A stretch of 64,000 nucleotides of DNA from Allorhizobium borbori (GCF_014196535.1 NZ_JACIDU010000004.1:124001-188000); one strand, 5' to 3'. Positions 55,305 through 64,000 are shown, counted from the stretch's first letter. Notes: generated by a model not told the origin, from the sequence alone. A program made the numbers and translations.

Positions 55305-56714
55305 ATGGCAAGGGCAAAACTCAATCCGGGCGACGTGATCGACGGCTTCACGCTGGTGGAAATGGCGCACAAGGGCGGCATGGCCCGGCTGTGGCGGGTG
55401 ACGCATCCCGACCACGATTTTCCGATGCTTATGAAGATGCCGGAACTTGGAGAGGGGGCGGACCCCGCCACCATCGTCGGCTTCGAGATGGAGCAGATGA
55501 TTCTGCCGCGGCTTTCCGGCCCGCATGTGCCGCGCTTCGTAACGAATGGTGATTTCGCGGTGCAGCCCTATGTCGTCTTCGAGGAACTGCCGGGCAAATC
55601 CCTTTACCCGCGTCTCGAAAGCCTGCCGCTTTCGCCGGAACAGGTGGCCGATCTCGGTGCGCGGATCGCCACCGCGCTCGTCAGCCTGCATCACCAGAAG
55701 GTGGTGCATCTCGACATAAAGCCGTCGAATGTGATGTTCCGCGAAACGGGGGAAGCGGTGCTGATCGATTATGGTCTGGCACGGCATCTGGAACTGCCGG
55801 ACCTGATGGACGAGGAATTCCGGCTGCCCTATGGCACGGCCCCTTATATGGCGCCCGAACAGATCCTTGGCCATCGAAGCGATTTTCGCTCCGATATCTT
55901 CGCGCTCGGCGCGCTGATGTATTTCTTTGCCACAGGCAAGCGCCCCTTCGGCGATCCGCAGCGGCTGAAAGGCCTCAAGCGGCGTCTGTGGCGCGATCCT
56001 TATCCGCCGCGGGCGCTGAACCCGATCGTTCCGGCGGCCCTTCAGGAGGTGATTCTCCGCTGTCTGGAAATCAACCCCGCCCGGCGCTATCCGACGGCGG
56101 CACAGCTTGCCATGGACCTGCAGAATCTCTCCGGCGTCGCGCTCACGCCACGGGCGACGAAGCTGAAGCGCGATTCGTTCAGCGTGGTGCTGAAGCGCCG
56201 CTTCAACCCCGATCCCATGGACATGGTGAAGCCGGAAAACGCTACCGAACAGCTTTTCGATGCGCCTATCGTCGCCGTAGCGATCGATCTCAACGGCTCG
56301 ACGCCGGAACTGCTGGACAAATTGCGTATCGTCGTGGGCAAGACGCTGGATACCACCCCCAATGCCCGCGTCGCCTGCCTCAACGTGCTGAAAGTGAATC
56401 GTCTGACGCTGGATAGCGCATTGGACGAAGAAGGGCGCAACAAGCACGTTCGCAAACTGGTGGAATTGAAAAACTGGGCTTCGGCCCTCGATATGCCGCC
56501 GGGTGGCGTCACCTTCCACGTTCTGGAAGCCGTATCGCCGGCACAGGCCATCCTCAATTATGCCCGCGAGAATCATGTCGATCACATCGTCATGGGTGCT
56601 CGGGCGGAGGCCGCGATGCGCTCGCTGCTAGGCAGTGTTTCCGGGGAGGTGGCGGCCCATGCGCCGTGCACGGTCACAGTGGTGCGCAACCGGGTCTGGC
56701 CTGCGACAGAGTGA
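55305..56714 (+). CDS. Serine/threonine kinase fused to a universal stress protein domain
   Basis: A 469-residue protein. Residues about 12-285 form a eukaryotic-like kinase: lysine K44, catalytic loop HLDIKPSN with D137 and N142, magnesium loop DYG with D155, and APYMAPEQ. The catalytic loop has HLD for HRD and DYG replaces DFG, but the residues needed for catalysis are present. Residues about 313-465 form a USP domain (IVAVAIDLNGSTP, HIVMGARAEAAMRSLLGSVS). No membrane span. The start is the ATG at 55305 with GGGGAGG; a GTG two codons earlier overlaps the phosphoesterase stop. Confidence 0.88.
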   Translation: MARAKLNPGDVIDGFTLVEMAHKGGMARLWRVTHPDHDFPMLMKMPELGEGADPATIVGFEMEQMILPRLSGPHVPRFVTNGDFAVQPYVVFEELPGKSLYPRLESLPLSPEQVADLGARIATALVSLHHQKVVHLDIKPSNVMFRETGEAVLIDYGLARHLELPDLMDEEFRLPYGTAPYMAPEQILGHRSDFRSDIFALGALMYFFATGKRPFGDPQRLKGLKRRLWRDPYPPRALNPIVPAALQEVILRCLEINPARRYPTAAQLAMDLQNLSGVALTPRATKLKRDSFSVVLKRRFNPDPMDMVKPENATEQLFDAPIVAVAIDLNGSTPELLDKLRIVVGKTLDTTPNARVACLNVLKVNRLTLDSALDEEGRNKHVRKLVELKNWASALDMPPGGVTFHVLEAVSPAQAILNYARENHVDHIVMGARAEAAMRSLLGSVSGEVAAHAPCTVTVVRNRVWPATE

Positions 56715-56795
56715 AAGCGGTCAGCGGCGCTTGACAGGAATGGGCAAAGGGGAGTGCATAGCGCTTCCCGCAAGGACCATTCAGGACCCCAATCC

Positions 56796-57974
56796 ATGTT
56801 CGAAAAGCTTCAGGCTCCGCCGCCCGACAAGATTCTCTCGCTGATCTCCGCCTATGCGGAGGATACGCGCCCCAACAAGATCGACCTCGGCGTCGGTGTC
56901 TATCGTGATGAAACCGGCGCCACGCCCGTTCTCGAGACGGTGCGTGAGGCCGAACGCCGCCTGCTCGCAACGCAGAAGACGAAGTCCTATTTCGGCATGG
57001 GGGGCGACCCTGCCTTTTGCCGAGCCATCGTGCCGCTCATTTTCGGTACGGATGCGCCTTCTGACCGCATCCGCGCGCTCCAGACGCCCGGCGGTTCCGG
57101 CGCATTGTCCATCCTTATGGGCTTTGCCGCCAAGCTCACGAAGCGCATCCATATTCCCGATCCGAGCTGGGGAAACCATGCCGCGATCGCCAAGCATTCA
57201 CGCCTCGAAATCCTGCGCTATCCCTATTTCGACGCGGCCACCAGTCGGGTGAACTTCCCGGCGATGAAGGCAGCGCTGGAAAAGGCCGAAGCCGGGGATC
57301 TCGTGCTGCTGCATGGCTGCTGCCATAACCCGACCGGCGCCGACCTTAGCCGGGAAGAGTGGAGCGAACTGGCCGACCTGCTGATCGAGAAGAAACTTCT
57401 GGCGCTGGTCGATCTTGCCTATCAGGGCTTCGGTGACGGGCTGGACGAAGATGCCTGGGCTGTGCGCCATCTGGCGAGTCGCTTGCCGGAAATGCTGGTG
57501 GCCTCTTCCTGCTCCAAGAATTTCGGCATTTATCGCGACCGCACCGGTGCGGCCTTCGTGCTGGGCAAGACATCACAGGAAGCGGCCGTGGCCGAGGCGC
57601 AGGTGATGATGGAAGCTCGTACCGGCTATTCCATGCCGCCGGACCACGGCGCTGCGGTCGTTCGCATCATTCTGGAAGACGAGGCCCTTTATGCCGCCTG
57701 GCGGGCAGAGCTTGAAACCATGCGCAGCCGTATCGCGGACCTGCGCCGGGGGCTCGCCGAATCGTTTCGTCGCCGCACGAATTCCGCAGCCTATGACTTC
57801 CTGATGGAAAGCCGTGGCATGTTCTCGCTGATCGGCGTCACGGAAGAGCAGGCGAAGCGCCTGCGCAGCGAATTCGGCATATACCTCGTCGATGACGGCC
57901 GAATCAACATTGCCGGCCTCAAGGAAGACCAGATCGACACCTTCGTCGAAGCGGTCGTTACCGTGAAGGGCTGA
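56796..57974 (+). CDS. Aromatic/aspartate aminotransferase
   Basis: A 392-residue class I PLP aminotransferase of the AspC/TyrB type (often named tatA in rhizobia). It shows KIDLGVGVYRDETG at the start, CCHNPTGADLS, and the PLP lysine in SSCSKNFGIYRDRTGA. It probably interconverts aromatic amino acids or aspartate with their keto acids; exact preference is not readable. The ATG at 56796 (MFEKLQAPP) gives the usual length. A weak dyad GCCGGCG/CGCCGGC follows at 57984-58005. Confidence 0.92.
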   Translation: MFEKLQAPPPDKILSLISAYAEDTRPNKIDLGVGVYRDETGATPVLETVREAERRLLATQKTKSYFGMGGDPAFCRAIVPLIFGTDAPSDRIRALQTPGGSGALSILMGFAAKLTKRIHIPDPSWGNHAAIAKHSRLEILRYPYFDAATSRVNFPAMKAALEKAEAGDLVLLHGCCHNPTGADLSREEWSELADLLIEKKLLALVDLAYQGFGDGLDEDAWAVRHLASRLPEMLVASSCSKNFGIYRDRTGAAFVLGKTSQEAAVAEAQVMMEARTGYSMPPDHGAAVVRIILEDEALYAAWRAELETMRSRIADLRRGLAESFRRRTNSAAYDFLMESRGMFSLIGVTEEQAKRLRSEFGIYLVDDGRINIAGLKEDQIDTFVEAVVTVKG

Positions 57975-58046
57975 ACGCATAAAGCCGGCGGAGCAATTCG
58001 CCGGCATCTCGGCCCGAGTGATTCTAGATGGAAACTTCAGGGGGAA

Positions 58047-58121
58047 TGGTGGGCGATGAGGGATTCGAACCCCCGACTTCTTCGATGTGAACGAAACACT
58101 CTACCGCTGAGTTAATCGCCC
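58047..58121 (-). tRNA. tRNA-Val (anticodon CAC)
   Basis: A 75-nt cloverleaf on the minus strand. The acceptor GGGCGAT pairs with ATCGCCC; the anticodon stem TTTCG/CGAAG encloses TTCACAT with CAC as anticodon; the T arm contains GGTTCGAATCC; CCA is encoded. Confidence 0.93.
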
Positions 58122-58153
58122 ATTCCTGTAATTGCAGCCCGAACCATGATAAA

Positions 58154-58229
58154 TGGTGGGCGATGAGAGACTCGAACTCCCGACATCCTCGGTGTAAACG
58201 AGGCGCTCTACCAACTGAGCTAATCGCCC
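58154..58229 (-). tRNA. tRNA-Val (anticodon TAC)
   Basis: A 76-nt cloverleaf on the minus strand. The acceptor GGGCGAT pairs with ATCGCCC; the anticodon stem CCTCG/CGAGG encloses TTTACAC with TAC as anticodon; the T arm contains GAGTTCGAGTC; CCA is encoded. It is 32 bp upstream of the other Val tRNA, probably in the same transcript. Confidence 0.95.
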
Positions 58230-58587
58230 TTCGCGTTTCGTGCGAGCCGTGAGGTTCGCCGCGTCGGTTGCGGTCATCTAGGCGGAACAGCGAAAAACCG
58301 CAAGAGGGATTTCAACTTTTTTCCGGAAATTTGAAATCGCGTGCCGGGGCGCTTAAAAAAGCTGCCTGTGGAAAACACTGAATTCCGAGGCGGCGGGCAG
58401 GGGGCAATCGCGCATTTGCGGGGCTTTTTATGTGCTGGCGCGCGATTGTCAGTCGTCTGCTGCGGACTTAGGTATTTTTTGTCGCTGAAAGTCGCTTGAC
58501 ACCTCAGGCTGAACCCCTTAGTTAGCCGCTCATCGAACGGCGAGGCCGCTTCGACGGAGCGCTTCGGTGCTTCGGATCAAGAAAAGT
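58230..58587. other. Divergent control region between Val and Asp tRNA genes
   Basis: A 358 bp gap without a protein gene. It holds the promoter for the tRNA-Asp genes (58496-58524) and must contain a leftward promoter for the Val tRNAs, which I could not place with confidence. A GAAATTTGAAATC-type AT-rich stretch occurs near 58320. Confidence 0.6.
58496..58524 (+). promoter_or_regulatory. Sigma-70-type promoter of the tRNA-Asp pair
   Basis: A perfect -35, TTGACA, is separated by 17 bp from TAGTTA. It is about 64 bp before the first tRNA-Asp gene, a usual distance for a stable-RNA promoter. Confidence 0.75.
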
Positions 58588-58664
58588 GCGGGTGTAGCTC
58601 AGTCGGTTAGAGTGCCGGCCTGTCACGCCGGAGGTCGCGGGTTCGAGCCCCGTCACTCGCGCCA
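58588..58664 (+). tRNA. tRNA-Asp (anticodon GTC), copy 1
   Basis: A 77-nt cloverleaf. The acceptor GCGGGTG pairs with CACTCGC; the anticodon stem CCGGC/GCCGG encloses CTGTCAC with GTC as anticodon; G73 and encoded CCA follow. Confidence 0.96.
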
Positions 58665-58700
58665 TTTCTTGAACCGGTCTCGAACGTATTGATAAAATGC

Positions 58701-58777
58701 GCGGGTGTAGCTCAGTCGGTTAGAGTGCCGGCCTGTCACGCCGGAGGTCGCGGGTTCGAGCCCCGTCACTCGCGCCA
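58701..58777 (+). tRNA. tRNA-Asp (anticodon GTC), copy 2
   Basis: Identical over all 77 nt to copy 1, located 36 bp downstream and followed by the same ATTTCTT. A tandem duplication, presumably transcribed with copy 1. Confidence 0.96.
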
Positions 58778-59143
58778 TTTCTTCCTTTCTCCTGAGAATG
58801 TTGAAATGCCTCGCGGCAACGGCTCGCGTGATTCCCTTTCGTCTGTCCCGCTTCGGATCGGTCTCTTTTCGCATCTGCGTCATTCCCCGGCCTATTGTTT
58901 CTTGTGATTCATTTTATTGGGAAATTGTGCGTAGCGGCATGGAATGTGTGTTTAATCAAGACTCTTGAATGTGGCGCTGCTACACTGACCACCGTCAATT
59001 GGTCGAAAAGGCGCCACAATCACTTGCGCGCCGACGCGGCCTGCGCTAACCACGGCTCGTTGCAACACGTTTTTTCGGCTTGTCGGTTCGACTAATCCGA
59101 CCGAGGTGCCGCCCGGCGCCATGCGCAAGCAGGGATGAAAAAG
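58778..59143 (+). other. Intergenic region before the nuo operon
   Basis: A 366 bp gap that should contain the nuo promoter. An AT-rich stretch near 58895-58970 (TTTATTGGGAAATTG, TTTAATCAAG, CTTGAA, TACACT) is a candidate area, but no pair of elements has correct spacing. No convincing protein gene; overlapping short frames are tRNA shadows or lack ribosome-binding sites. Confidence 0.5.
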
Positions 59144-59509
59144 ATGACTGAATTGCTCAGTTCCTACATTCCGATCGCTATCTTTATCGGTATTGCCCTT
59201 GTTATCGGTCTGGCGCTGCTCATTGCGCCGTTCGCGGTGGCATTCAAGGCGCCCGATGCGGAAAAGCTTTCGGCTTACGAGTGCGGTTTCAATGCGTTTG
59301 ACGACGCCCGCATGAAATTCGATATCCGCTTCTATCTGGTCTCGATTCTCTTCATCATCTTCGACCTCGAAGTGGCTTTCCTGTTCCCCTGGGCGGTTTC
59401 GTTCGGTGAATTGGGCTGGTTCGGCTTCTGGTCCATGATGGTGTTCCTCGGTGTTCTGACCATCGGCTTTATCTATGAATGGAAGAAGGGGGCTCTCGAA
59501 TGGGAGTGA
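59144..59509 (+). CDS. nuoA: NADH-quinone oxidoreductase subunit A
   Basis: A 121-residue membrane subunit of respiratory complex I with three transmembrane helices (about residues 8-30, 62-84 and 90-112). The conserved loop [16 protein letters not shown] lies between helices 1 and 2, and [11 protein letters not shown] is present. The ATG at 59144 has AGGGA at proper spacing; an ATG at 59135 is too close to it. The last 10 bp overlap nuoB. Confidence 0.97.
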   Translation: MTELLSSYIPIAIFIGIALVIGLALLIAPFAVAFKAPDAEKLSAYECGFNAFDDARMKFDIRFYLVSILFIIFDLEVAFLFPWAVSFGELGWFGFWSMMVFLGVLTIGFIYEWKKGALEWE

Positions 59510-60084
59510 GCCAGGGCAATACGACGCTCGTCGCGCCGCAGCCGAAGGGCATCATCGATCCGAACACGGGCAAGCCCGTCGGTTCGGACGATGCTTTCTT
59601 TGGCGAGATCAACAACGAGTTGGCCGACAAGGGCTTCCTCGTGACCTCGACCGACGAGCTGATCACTTGGGCCCGTACAGGCTCGCTGATGTGGATGCAG
59701 TTCGGTCTGGCCTGCTGCGCCGTTGAAGGTCTGATGCAGGCGTCCGGCCCGCGTTACGACATGGAGCGCTTCGGTGTTGCTCCGCGTGCTTCGCCGCGCC
59801 AGTCGGACGTGATGATCGTTGCCGGCACGCTGACCAACAAGATGGCGCCCGCGCTTCGCAAGCTCTACGACCAGATGCCCGAGCCGCGTTACGTGATCTC
59901 GATGGGTTCCTGCGCCAACGGCGGTGGCTACTACCATTATTCCTATTCGGTGGTGCGTGGCTGCGACCGTGTGGTTCCGGTCGATATCTACGTTCCGGGC
60001 TGTCCCCCCACGGCCGAGGCGCTGCTTTACGGCGTGCTTCTGCTGCAGAAGAAAATCCGCCGTACCGGCACGATCGAGCGCTAA
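59500..60084 (+). CDS. nuoB: NADH-quinone oxidoreductase subunit B
   Basis: A 194-residue peripheral-arm subunit that carries iron-sulfur cluster N2, the last donor to quinone. Cluster ligands are visible: the tandem cysteines in LACCAVEGL, the one in MGSCANGGG and the one in VPGCPPTAE. The start at 59500 overlaps nuoA by 10 bp; an in-frame upstream start at 59479 is unlikely. nuoC follows after 18 bp. Confidence 0.97.
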   Translation: MGVSQGNTTLVAPQPKGIIDPNTGKPVGSDDAFFGEINNELADKGFLVTSTDELITWARTGSLMWMQFGLACCAVEGLMQASGPRYDMERFGVAPRASPRQSDVMIVAGTLTNKMAPALRKLYDQMPEPRYVISMGSCANGGGYYHYSYSVVRGCDRVVPVDIYVPGCPPTAEALLYGVLLLQKKIRRTGTIER

Positions 60085-60102
60085 GGCGAGGGGAGAACGG
60101 CA

Positions 60103-60705
60103 ATGAGTGAAGCTCTCAACGAACTTTCCTCCTATATCGGCGAAGTCGCCGGAAAGCTCATTACGGGTTCGGAAATCCGTTATGGCGAGCTGACGCTGAC
60201 GACCGAAGCCGGCAAGCTGATCGAACTGATCACCTTCCTGCGCGAAGACGTGCAGTGCGGTTTCGTCAGTTTCATCGATCTGTGCGGTGTCGATTACCCG
60301 AAACGGGCCGACCGTTTCGACGTCGTCTATCACCTAATGTCTCCGCGTCAGAACCTGCGCGTGCGCGTGAAGATCACGACTGACGAGGCAACGCCTGTTC
60401 CCTCGATCATCGGCATCTTCCCCGGCGCCGGTTGGTTCGAGCGTGAAGCGTGGGATATGTACGGCATTCTCTTCTCCGGTCATCCGGACCTGCGCCGTAT
60501 TCTCACCGACTACGGTTTCGAAGGTCATCCGTTGCGCAAGGACTTCCCCGTTACGGGTTTCGTCGAGGTTCGCTATGATGACATTGCCAAGCGCGTGGTC
60601 TATGAGCCGGTCGAACTGAAGCAGGAATTCCGCAGTTTCGATTTCCTGTCGCCGTGGGAAGGCACCGAATATGTGCTGCCGGGCGACGAAAAGGCAGCGG
60701 GGTGA
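60103..60705 (+). CDS. nuoC: NADH-quinone oxidoreductase subunit C
   Basis: A 200-residue (30 kDa-type) subunit, separate from NuoD as usual in Alphaproteobacteria. It shows the family signature [37 protein letters not shown] in the second half (about residues 110-148) and a C-terminal [19 protein letters not shown] leader precedes the start. Confidence 0.97.
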   Translation: MSEALNELSSYIGEVAGKLITGSEIRYGELTLTTEAGKLIELITFLREDVQCGFVSFIDLCGVDYPKRADRFDVVYHLMSPRQNLRVRVKITTDEATPVPSIIGIFPGAGWFEREAWDMYGILFSGHPDLRRILTDYGFEGHPLRKDFPVTGFVEVRYDDIAKRVVYEPVELKQEFRSFDFLSPWEGTEYVLPGDEKAAG

Positions 60706-60764
60706 GGGGTATGCTTTCCTTCACCTGCCGTCCCGTAATTTGCTAAAGCGCGGAGCGCGTCGCG

Positions 60765-61955
60765 ATGACAGAACATAACGTCCGCAATTTTACCATCAAC
60801 TTCGGCCCGGAACACCCGTCCGCGCACGGCGTTCTGCGTCTCGTGCTCGAACTGGACGGTGAAATCGTCGAGCGCGTCGATCCGCATATCGGTCTGCTGC
60901 ATCGCGGCACCGAGAAGCTGATCGAATCGAAGACCTATCTCCAGGCGGTTCCGTATTTCGACCGTCTCGACTACGTCGCGCCGATGAACCAGGAGCATGC
61001 CTATGCGCTGGCCGTCGAAAAGCTGATCGGCGTCGAGATTCCGAAGCGCGGCCAGTTGATCCGCGTTCTCTATTCCGAAATCGGCCGTATCCTGTCGCAC
61101 ATCATGAACGTGACGACCCAGGCCATGGACGTCGGCGCCATGACGCCGCCGGTCTGGGGCTTCGAGGAACGCGAAAAGCTGATGGTGTTCTACGAGCGTG
61201 CCTGCGGCGCGCGCATGCACTCGGCCTATTTCCGTCCGGGCGGCGTCCACCAGGACCTGCCGCCGGAACTCGTCGAGGATATCGGCAACTGGTGCGATCC
61301 TTTCATCAAGGTTCTGAACGATATCGAGAGCCTGCTGACCGACAACCGCATCTACAAGCAGCGTAACGTCGATATCGGCGTGGTGAAGCTGGAAGATGCC
61401 TGGGCCCATGGGTTCTCGGGTGTCATGGTGCGCGGTTCGGGTGCTGCCTGGGACCTGCGTCGCTCGCAGCCCTACGAGTGCTACTCGGAACTCGACTTCG
61501 ACATTCCGATCGGCAAGAACGGCGACTGCTATGACCGTTACCTGATCCGCATGCAGGAAATGCGCGAATCGGTGAAGATCATGAAGCAGTGCGTCGAGCG
61601 TCTGCTCGGCAAGGAGCGTGTCGGTCCCGTCTCCTCGCTGGATGGCAAGATCGTGCCGCCGAAGCGTGGCGAGATGAAGCGCTCGATGGAAGCTCTCATC
61701 CACCATTTCAAGCTCTACACCGAAGGCTATCACGTTCCCGCTGGCGAAGTTTACGCCGCAGTGGAAGCGCCGAAGGGCGAGTTCGGGGTCTATCTCGTGT
61801 CGGACGGCTCCAACAAGCCGTATCGTTGCAAGATCCGCGCGCCGGGCTTCGTGCACCTTCAGGCCATGGAATTCATGTCGAAGGGCCACCTGCTCGCCGA
61901 CGTGACGGCCGTGCTTGGTTCGCTCGACATCGTGTTCGGCGAGGTCGACCGCTGA
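60765..61955 (+). CDS. nuoD: NADH-quinone oxidoreductase subunit D
   Basis: A 396-residue (49 kDa-type) subunit that forms the quinone-binding cavity with NuoB. It begins with [26 protein letters not shown] and contains [12 protein letters not shown] and, near the end, [19 protein letters not shown]. The full standard length is present. The stop overlaps the ATG of a small downstream ORF (TGATG). Confidence 0.97.
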   Translation: MTEHNVRNFTINFGPEHPSAHGVLRLVLELDGEIVERVDPHIGLLHRGTEKLIESKTYLQAVPYFDRLDYVAPMNQEHAYALAVEKLIGVEIPKRGQLIRVLYSEIGRILSHIMNVTTQAMDVGAMTPPVWGFEEREKLMVFYERACGARMHSAYFRPGGVHQDLPPELVEDIGNWCDPFIKVLNDIESLLTDNRIYKQRNVDIGVVKLEDAWAHGFSGVMVRGSGAAWDLRRSQPYECYSELDFDIPIGKNGDCYDRYLIRMQEMRESVKIMKQCVERLLGKERVGPVSSLDGKIVPPKRGEMKRSMEALIHHFKLYTEGYHVPAGEVYAAVEAPKGEFGVYLVSDGSNKPYRCKIRAPGFVHLQAMEFMSKGHLLADVTAVLGSLDIVFGEVDR

Positions 61956-62137
61956 TGCTGCGTGCCGCTGCCCACGAGATCGCCCGTTCTCACTGTCCCG
62001 CCTTCGTGCGGGCCGTGAAGAGTGGTGGTCTTCAGGCAACCGGCGTTGAATGTGAATTGTCCAGTCGGAAAGACCGGCGGACCTTGGCTGCATCCCTGAT
62101 GTATGTGGCGGGTCGTCCGTTTCAAGATAAGGCGTGA
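61955..62137 (+). CDS. Small hypothetical ORF between nuoD and nuoE
   Basis: A 60-codon frame whose ATG overlaps the nuoD stop (TGATG) and whose stop lies six bases before the nuoE ATG, fitting an operon gene. The product is basic and Cys-containing (CPAFV, VECEL) with no recognised family or membrane span. Codon use is acceptable but not strongly coding. It may be a real accessory protein, or simply the intergenic spacer with a chance frame. Confidence 0.4.
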   Translation: MLRAAAHEIARSHCPAFVRAVKSGGLQATGVECELSSRKDRRTLAASLMYVAGRPFQDKA

Positions 62138-62143
62138 GGAAGA

Positions 62144-63082
62144 ATGTCCGTTCGTCGATTAGCCGAAGAGAATGTCCAGCCCGCGAGCTTCGCTTTCAGT
62201 GCGGAGAATGCTGTCTGGGCTCAGGCCACCATCAAGAAGTACCCGGAAGGCCGCCAGCAGTCGGCTGTCATTCCGCTTCTGATGCGGGCACAGGAACAGG
62301 AAGGCTGGGTTTCCCGCGCCGCCATCGAAACCGTCGCCGACATGCTCGGCATGGCCTATATTCGTGTGCTGGAAGTCGCGACCTTCTACACCCAGTTCCA
62401 GATCAAGCCGATCGGCACGAAGGCCCATGTTCAGGTTTGCGGCACCACGCCTTGCATGCTGCGGGGTTCCGAGGACCTGATCAACGTCTGCAAGAAGAAG
62501 ATCCACCACGACCCGCTGACGCCGAACGCGGCTGGCACGCTGTCTTGGGAAGAGGTCGAATGTCAGGGCGCCTGCGTTAATGCGCCGATGGTCATGATCT
62601 TCAAGGATGCCTATGAGGACCTGACGCCAGAGCGCCTCGAGGAAATCATCGATCAGTTCGAGGCCGGTAACGGCGAAAGCGTTCCGACCGGTCCGCAGAA
62701 CGGTCGCCATTTCTGTGCGCCGGAAGGTGGTGTCGTCACGCTGCTGGACGGCGATGCGGCTCCCGTGTCCGCCGCCAAAGGCGCTGACAAGCCTTCGCTG
62801 AATGACCCGAACCGCCCTGCTGCCATCGCGAAGCCGGCCACGCCGGACGATCTCGAACTGATCGCTGGCATCGGCCCGAAGATTGCGGCGACGCTGAACG
62901 AGCTCGGCATCTTCACCTTTGCCCAGGTCGCGGCTTTCACGCCGGCGCAGGTCGAGTGGGTGGATGCCTATGTCAGCTTCCCCGGTCGCATTGCCCGCGA
63001 TGAGTGGATCAAGCAGGCCGATGCGCTGGCGCGCGGCGGCGAAGAAGAATATGTCCGTGTTTTCGGCAAGAAGCCGCGGTGA
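62144..63082 (+). CDS. nuoE: NADH-quinone oxidoreductase subunit E with C-terminal helix-hairpin-helix extension
   Basis: A 312-residue subunit; residues about 1-195 form the 24 kDa thioredoxin-like domain, with [2Fe-2S] ligands in [11 protein letters not shown] and [11 protein letters not shown]. Residues about 196-312 are an extension: a Pro/Ala-rich linker, then a helix-hairpin-helix-like module ([20 protein letters not shown]) and a final VRVFGKKPR. This extended form is known in rhizobia. A GAGGAAGA leader precedes the start. nuoF follows after 11 bp. Confidence 0.95.
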   Translation: MSVRRLAEENVQPASFAFSAENAVWAQATIKKYPEGRQQSAVIPLLMRAQEQEGWVSRAAIETVADMLGMAYIRVLEVATFYTQFQIKPIGTKAHVQVCGTTPCMLRGSEDLINVCKKKIHHDPLTPNAAGTLSWEEVECQGACVNAPMVMIFKDAYEDLTPERLEEIIDQFEAGNGESVPTGPQNGRHFCAPEGGVVTLLDGDAAPVSAAKGADKPSLNDPNRPAAIAKPATPDDLELIAGIGPKIAATLNELGIFTFAQVAAFTPAQVEWVDAYVSFPGRIARDEWIKQADALARGGEEEYVRVFGKKPR

Positions 63083-63093
63083 GGAGGTAAGGT

Positions 63094-64000
63094 ATGTTGA
63101 AGGATCAGGATCGCATCTTTACCAATATTTACGGCCTCAAGGACAAGTCGCTCAAGGGCGCCATGGCCCGCGGTCATTGGGATGGCACCAAGCAGATCAT
63201 CGAAAAGGGTCGCGACTGGATCATCGATGAGATGAAGGCGTCCGGCCTGCGTGGTCGCGGTGGCGCCGGCTTCCCGACCGGCATGAAGTGGTCCTTCATG
63301 CCCAAGCAGAATGACGGTCGTCCGCACTATCTCGTCGTCAATGCCGACGAATCCGAACCCGGTACCTGCAAGGACCGCGAAATCCTGCGCCACGATCCGC
63401 ATACGCTGATCGAAGGTTGCGTGATCGCCGGTTTCGCCATGGGTGCGCATACCGCCTACATCTACGTTCGTGGTGAATATATGCGCGAGCGTGAAGCCCT
63501 TCAGGCCGCCATCGACGAATGCTACGATGCCGGCCTGCTCGGCAAGAACAACAAGAACGGCCACGATTTCGATATCTACGTTCATCACGGCGCGGGTGCC
63601 TACATCTGTGGCGAGGAAACGGCGCTGATCGAAAGCCTTGAGGGCAAGAAGGGCCAGCCCCGCCTCAAGCCGCCGTTCCCGGCCAATATGGGCCTCTATG
63701 GCTGCCCGACCACGGTCAACAATGTCGAATCCATCGCCGTTGCCCCGACCATCCTGCGTCGCGGTGCTTCGTGGTTTGCCGGCATCGGCCGTCCGAACAA
63801 TGTCGGCACCAAGCTGTTCATGGTTTCCGGCCACGTCAACAAGCCCTGCACCTTCGAAGATGCGCTCGGCCTGACGTTCAAGGAACTGATCGACTATCAC
63901 TGCGGCGGCATTCGCGGCGGTTGGGACAATCTGCTGGCCGTGATCCCCGGTGGCGCCTCGTGCCCCATCGTCAAGGGCGAAGAAATGCAGAATGCCATCA
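63094..64000 (+). CDS. nuoF: NADH-quinone oxidoreductase subunit F, 3' end outside window
   Basis: The 51 kDa-type subunit, which binds NADH and FMN. The visible 302 codons run without a stop to the window edge; the family is about 430 residues, so about 130 are missing, including the C-terminal [4Fe-4S] ligands. The FMN/NADH loop [16 protein letters not shown] is intact, followed by [16 protein letters not shown] and [17 protein letters not shown]. The ATG at 63094 has GAGGAGG upstream. Confidence 0.97.
   Translation, partial: MLKDQDRIFTNIYGLKDKSLKGAMARGHWDGTKQIIEKGRDWIIDEMKASGLRGRGGAGFPTGMKWSFMPKQNDGRPHYLVVNADESEPGTCKDREILRHDPHTLIEGCVIAGFAMGAHTAYIYVRGEYMREREALQAAIDECYDAGLLGKNNKNGHDFDIYVHHGAGAYICGEETALIESLEGKKGQPRLKPPFPANMGLYGCPTTVNNVESIAVAPTILRRGASWFAGIGRPNNVGTKLFMVSGHVNKPCTFEDALGLTFKELIDYHCGGIRGGWDNLLAVIPGGASCPIVKGEEMQNAI

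Noticed and set aside
58653-58907. Short frames translating across the tRNA-Asp genes (GLEPATSGVTGRHSNRLSYTR-like and AQSVRVPACHAGGRGFEPRHS-like)
   Set aside because: Well-known spurious translations of tRNA sequence.

Overview
This 64 kb window is ordinary, gene-dense, high-GC alphaproteobacterial chromosome. Gene content and order point to Rhizobiaceae, most likely Agrobacterium or a close Rhizobium relative. The supporting blocks are ldtR-ldtP-glyA-nrdR-ribDEH-nusB, DUF177-plsX-fabH-ihfA, a uppABCDEF-like adhesin cluster, rplM-rpsI, clpP-clpX-lon-hupB and nuoABCDEF. I see no insertion sequence, prophage, CRISPR array or plasmid-type gene. These calls rest on reading the sequence and on family knowledge; no database search was run.

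Layout. 1-1321: the 5' part of hemB (leftward, cut by the window edge) and a GFA-fold zinc protein. 1491-12594: a DUF6163 membrane protein, the MarR-type LdtR regulator with a Tat-signal L,D-transpeptidase, glyA-nrdR, riboflavin genes ribD-ribE-ribH with nusB, an MFS transporter and a proton-pumping pyrophosphatase. 12668-18508: bamE (leftward), a CBP3-type bc1 chaperone with DUF177, plsX-fabH, ihfA, a MerR regulator, a tiny TTG-start membrane protein and tRNA-Pro(GGG). 18615-26828: a six-gene polysaccharide cluster (O-antigen-ligase-like protein, polyprenyl glycosylphosphotransferase, GT4, Wza-like, Wzc-like, GNAT) matching the unipolar polysaccharide/holdfast type. 26971-30209 (all leftward): DUF2842, argC, speB, rpsI and rplM.

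30453-41199 is accessory metabolism: a membrane protein with a probable frameshift, an enoyl-CoA hydratase/VOC pair, a CoA-binding protein, DUF6455, metY, a cupin, lrgAB with a divergent LysR regulator, a TPP riboswitch with tenA, a cytochrome P450 and a membrane GGDEF protein. 41503-46915 is the proteolysis block clpP-clpX-lon-hupB, with a good heat-shock-type promoter before clpP. 47054-57974 holds a phytase-like esterase, an ACT protein, an SbcD/SbcC-like (YhaO/YhaN) pair, a metallophosphoesterase next to a Ser/Thr kinase-USP fusion, and an aromatic/aspartate-type aminotransferase. 58047-58777 has four tRNAs: Val(CAC) and Val(TAC) leftward, and two identical tRNA-Asp(GTC) genes rightward. 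59144-64000 is the start of the respiratory complex I operon, nuoA to a truncated nuoF, with a small coupled ORF between nuoD and nuoE.

I found no clear new defence or mobile system. The least conventional material is (a) the nuclease/SMC-like pair followed by a phosphoesterase and an atypical kinase-USP protein, (b) the Wzc-like protein with a ruined P-loop, (c) the probable frameshift near 30640, and (d) a six-codon, well-primed leader ORF overlapping the hppA start.
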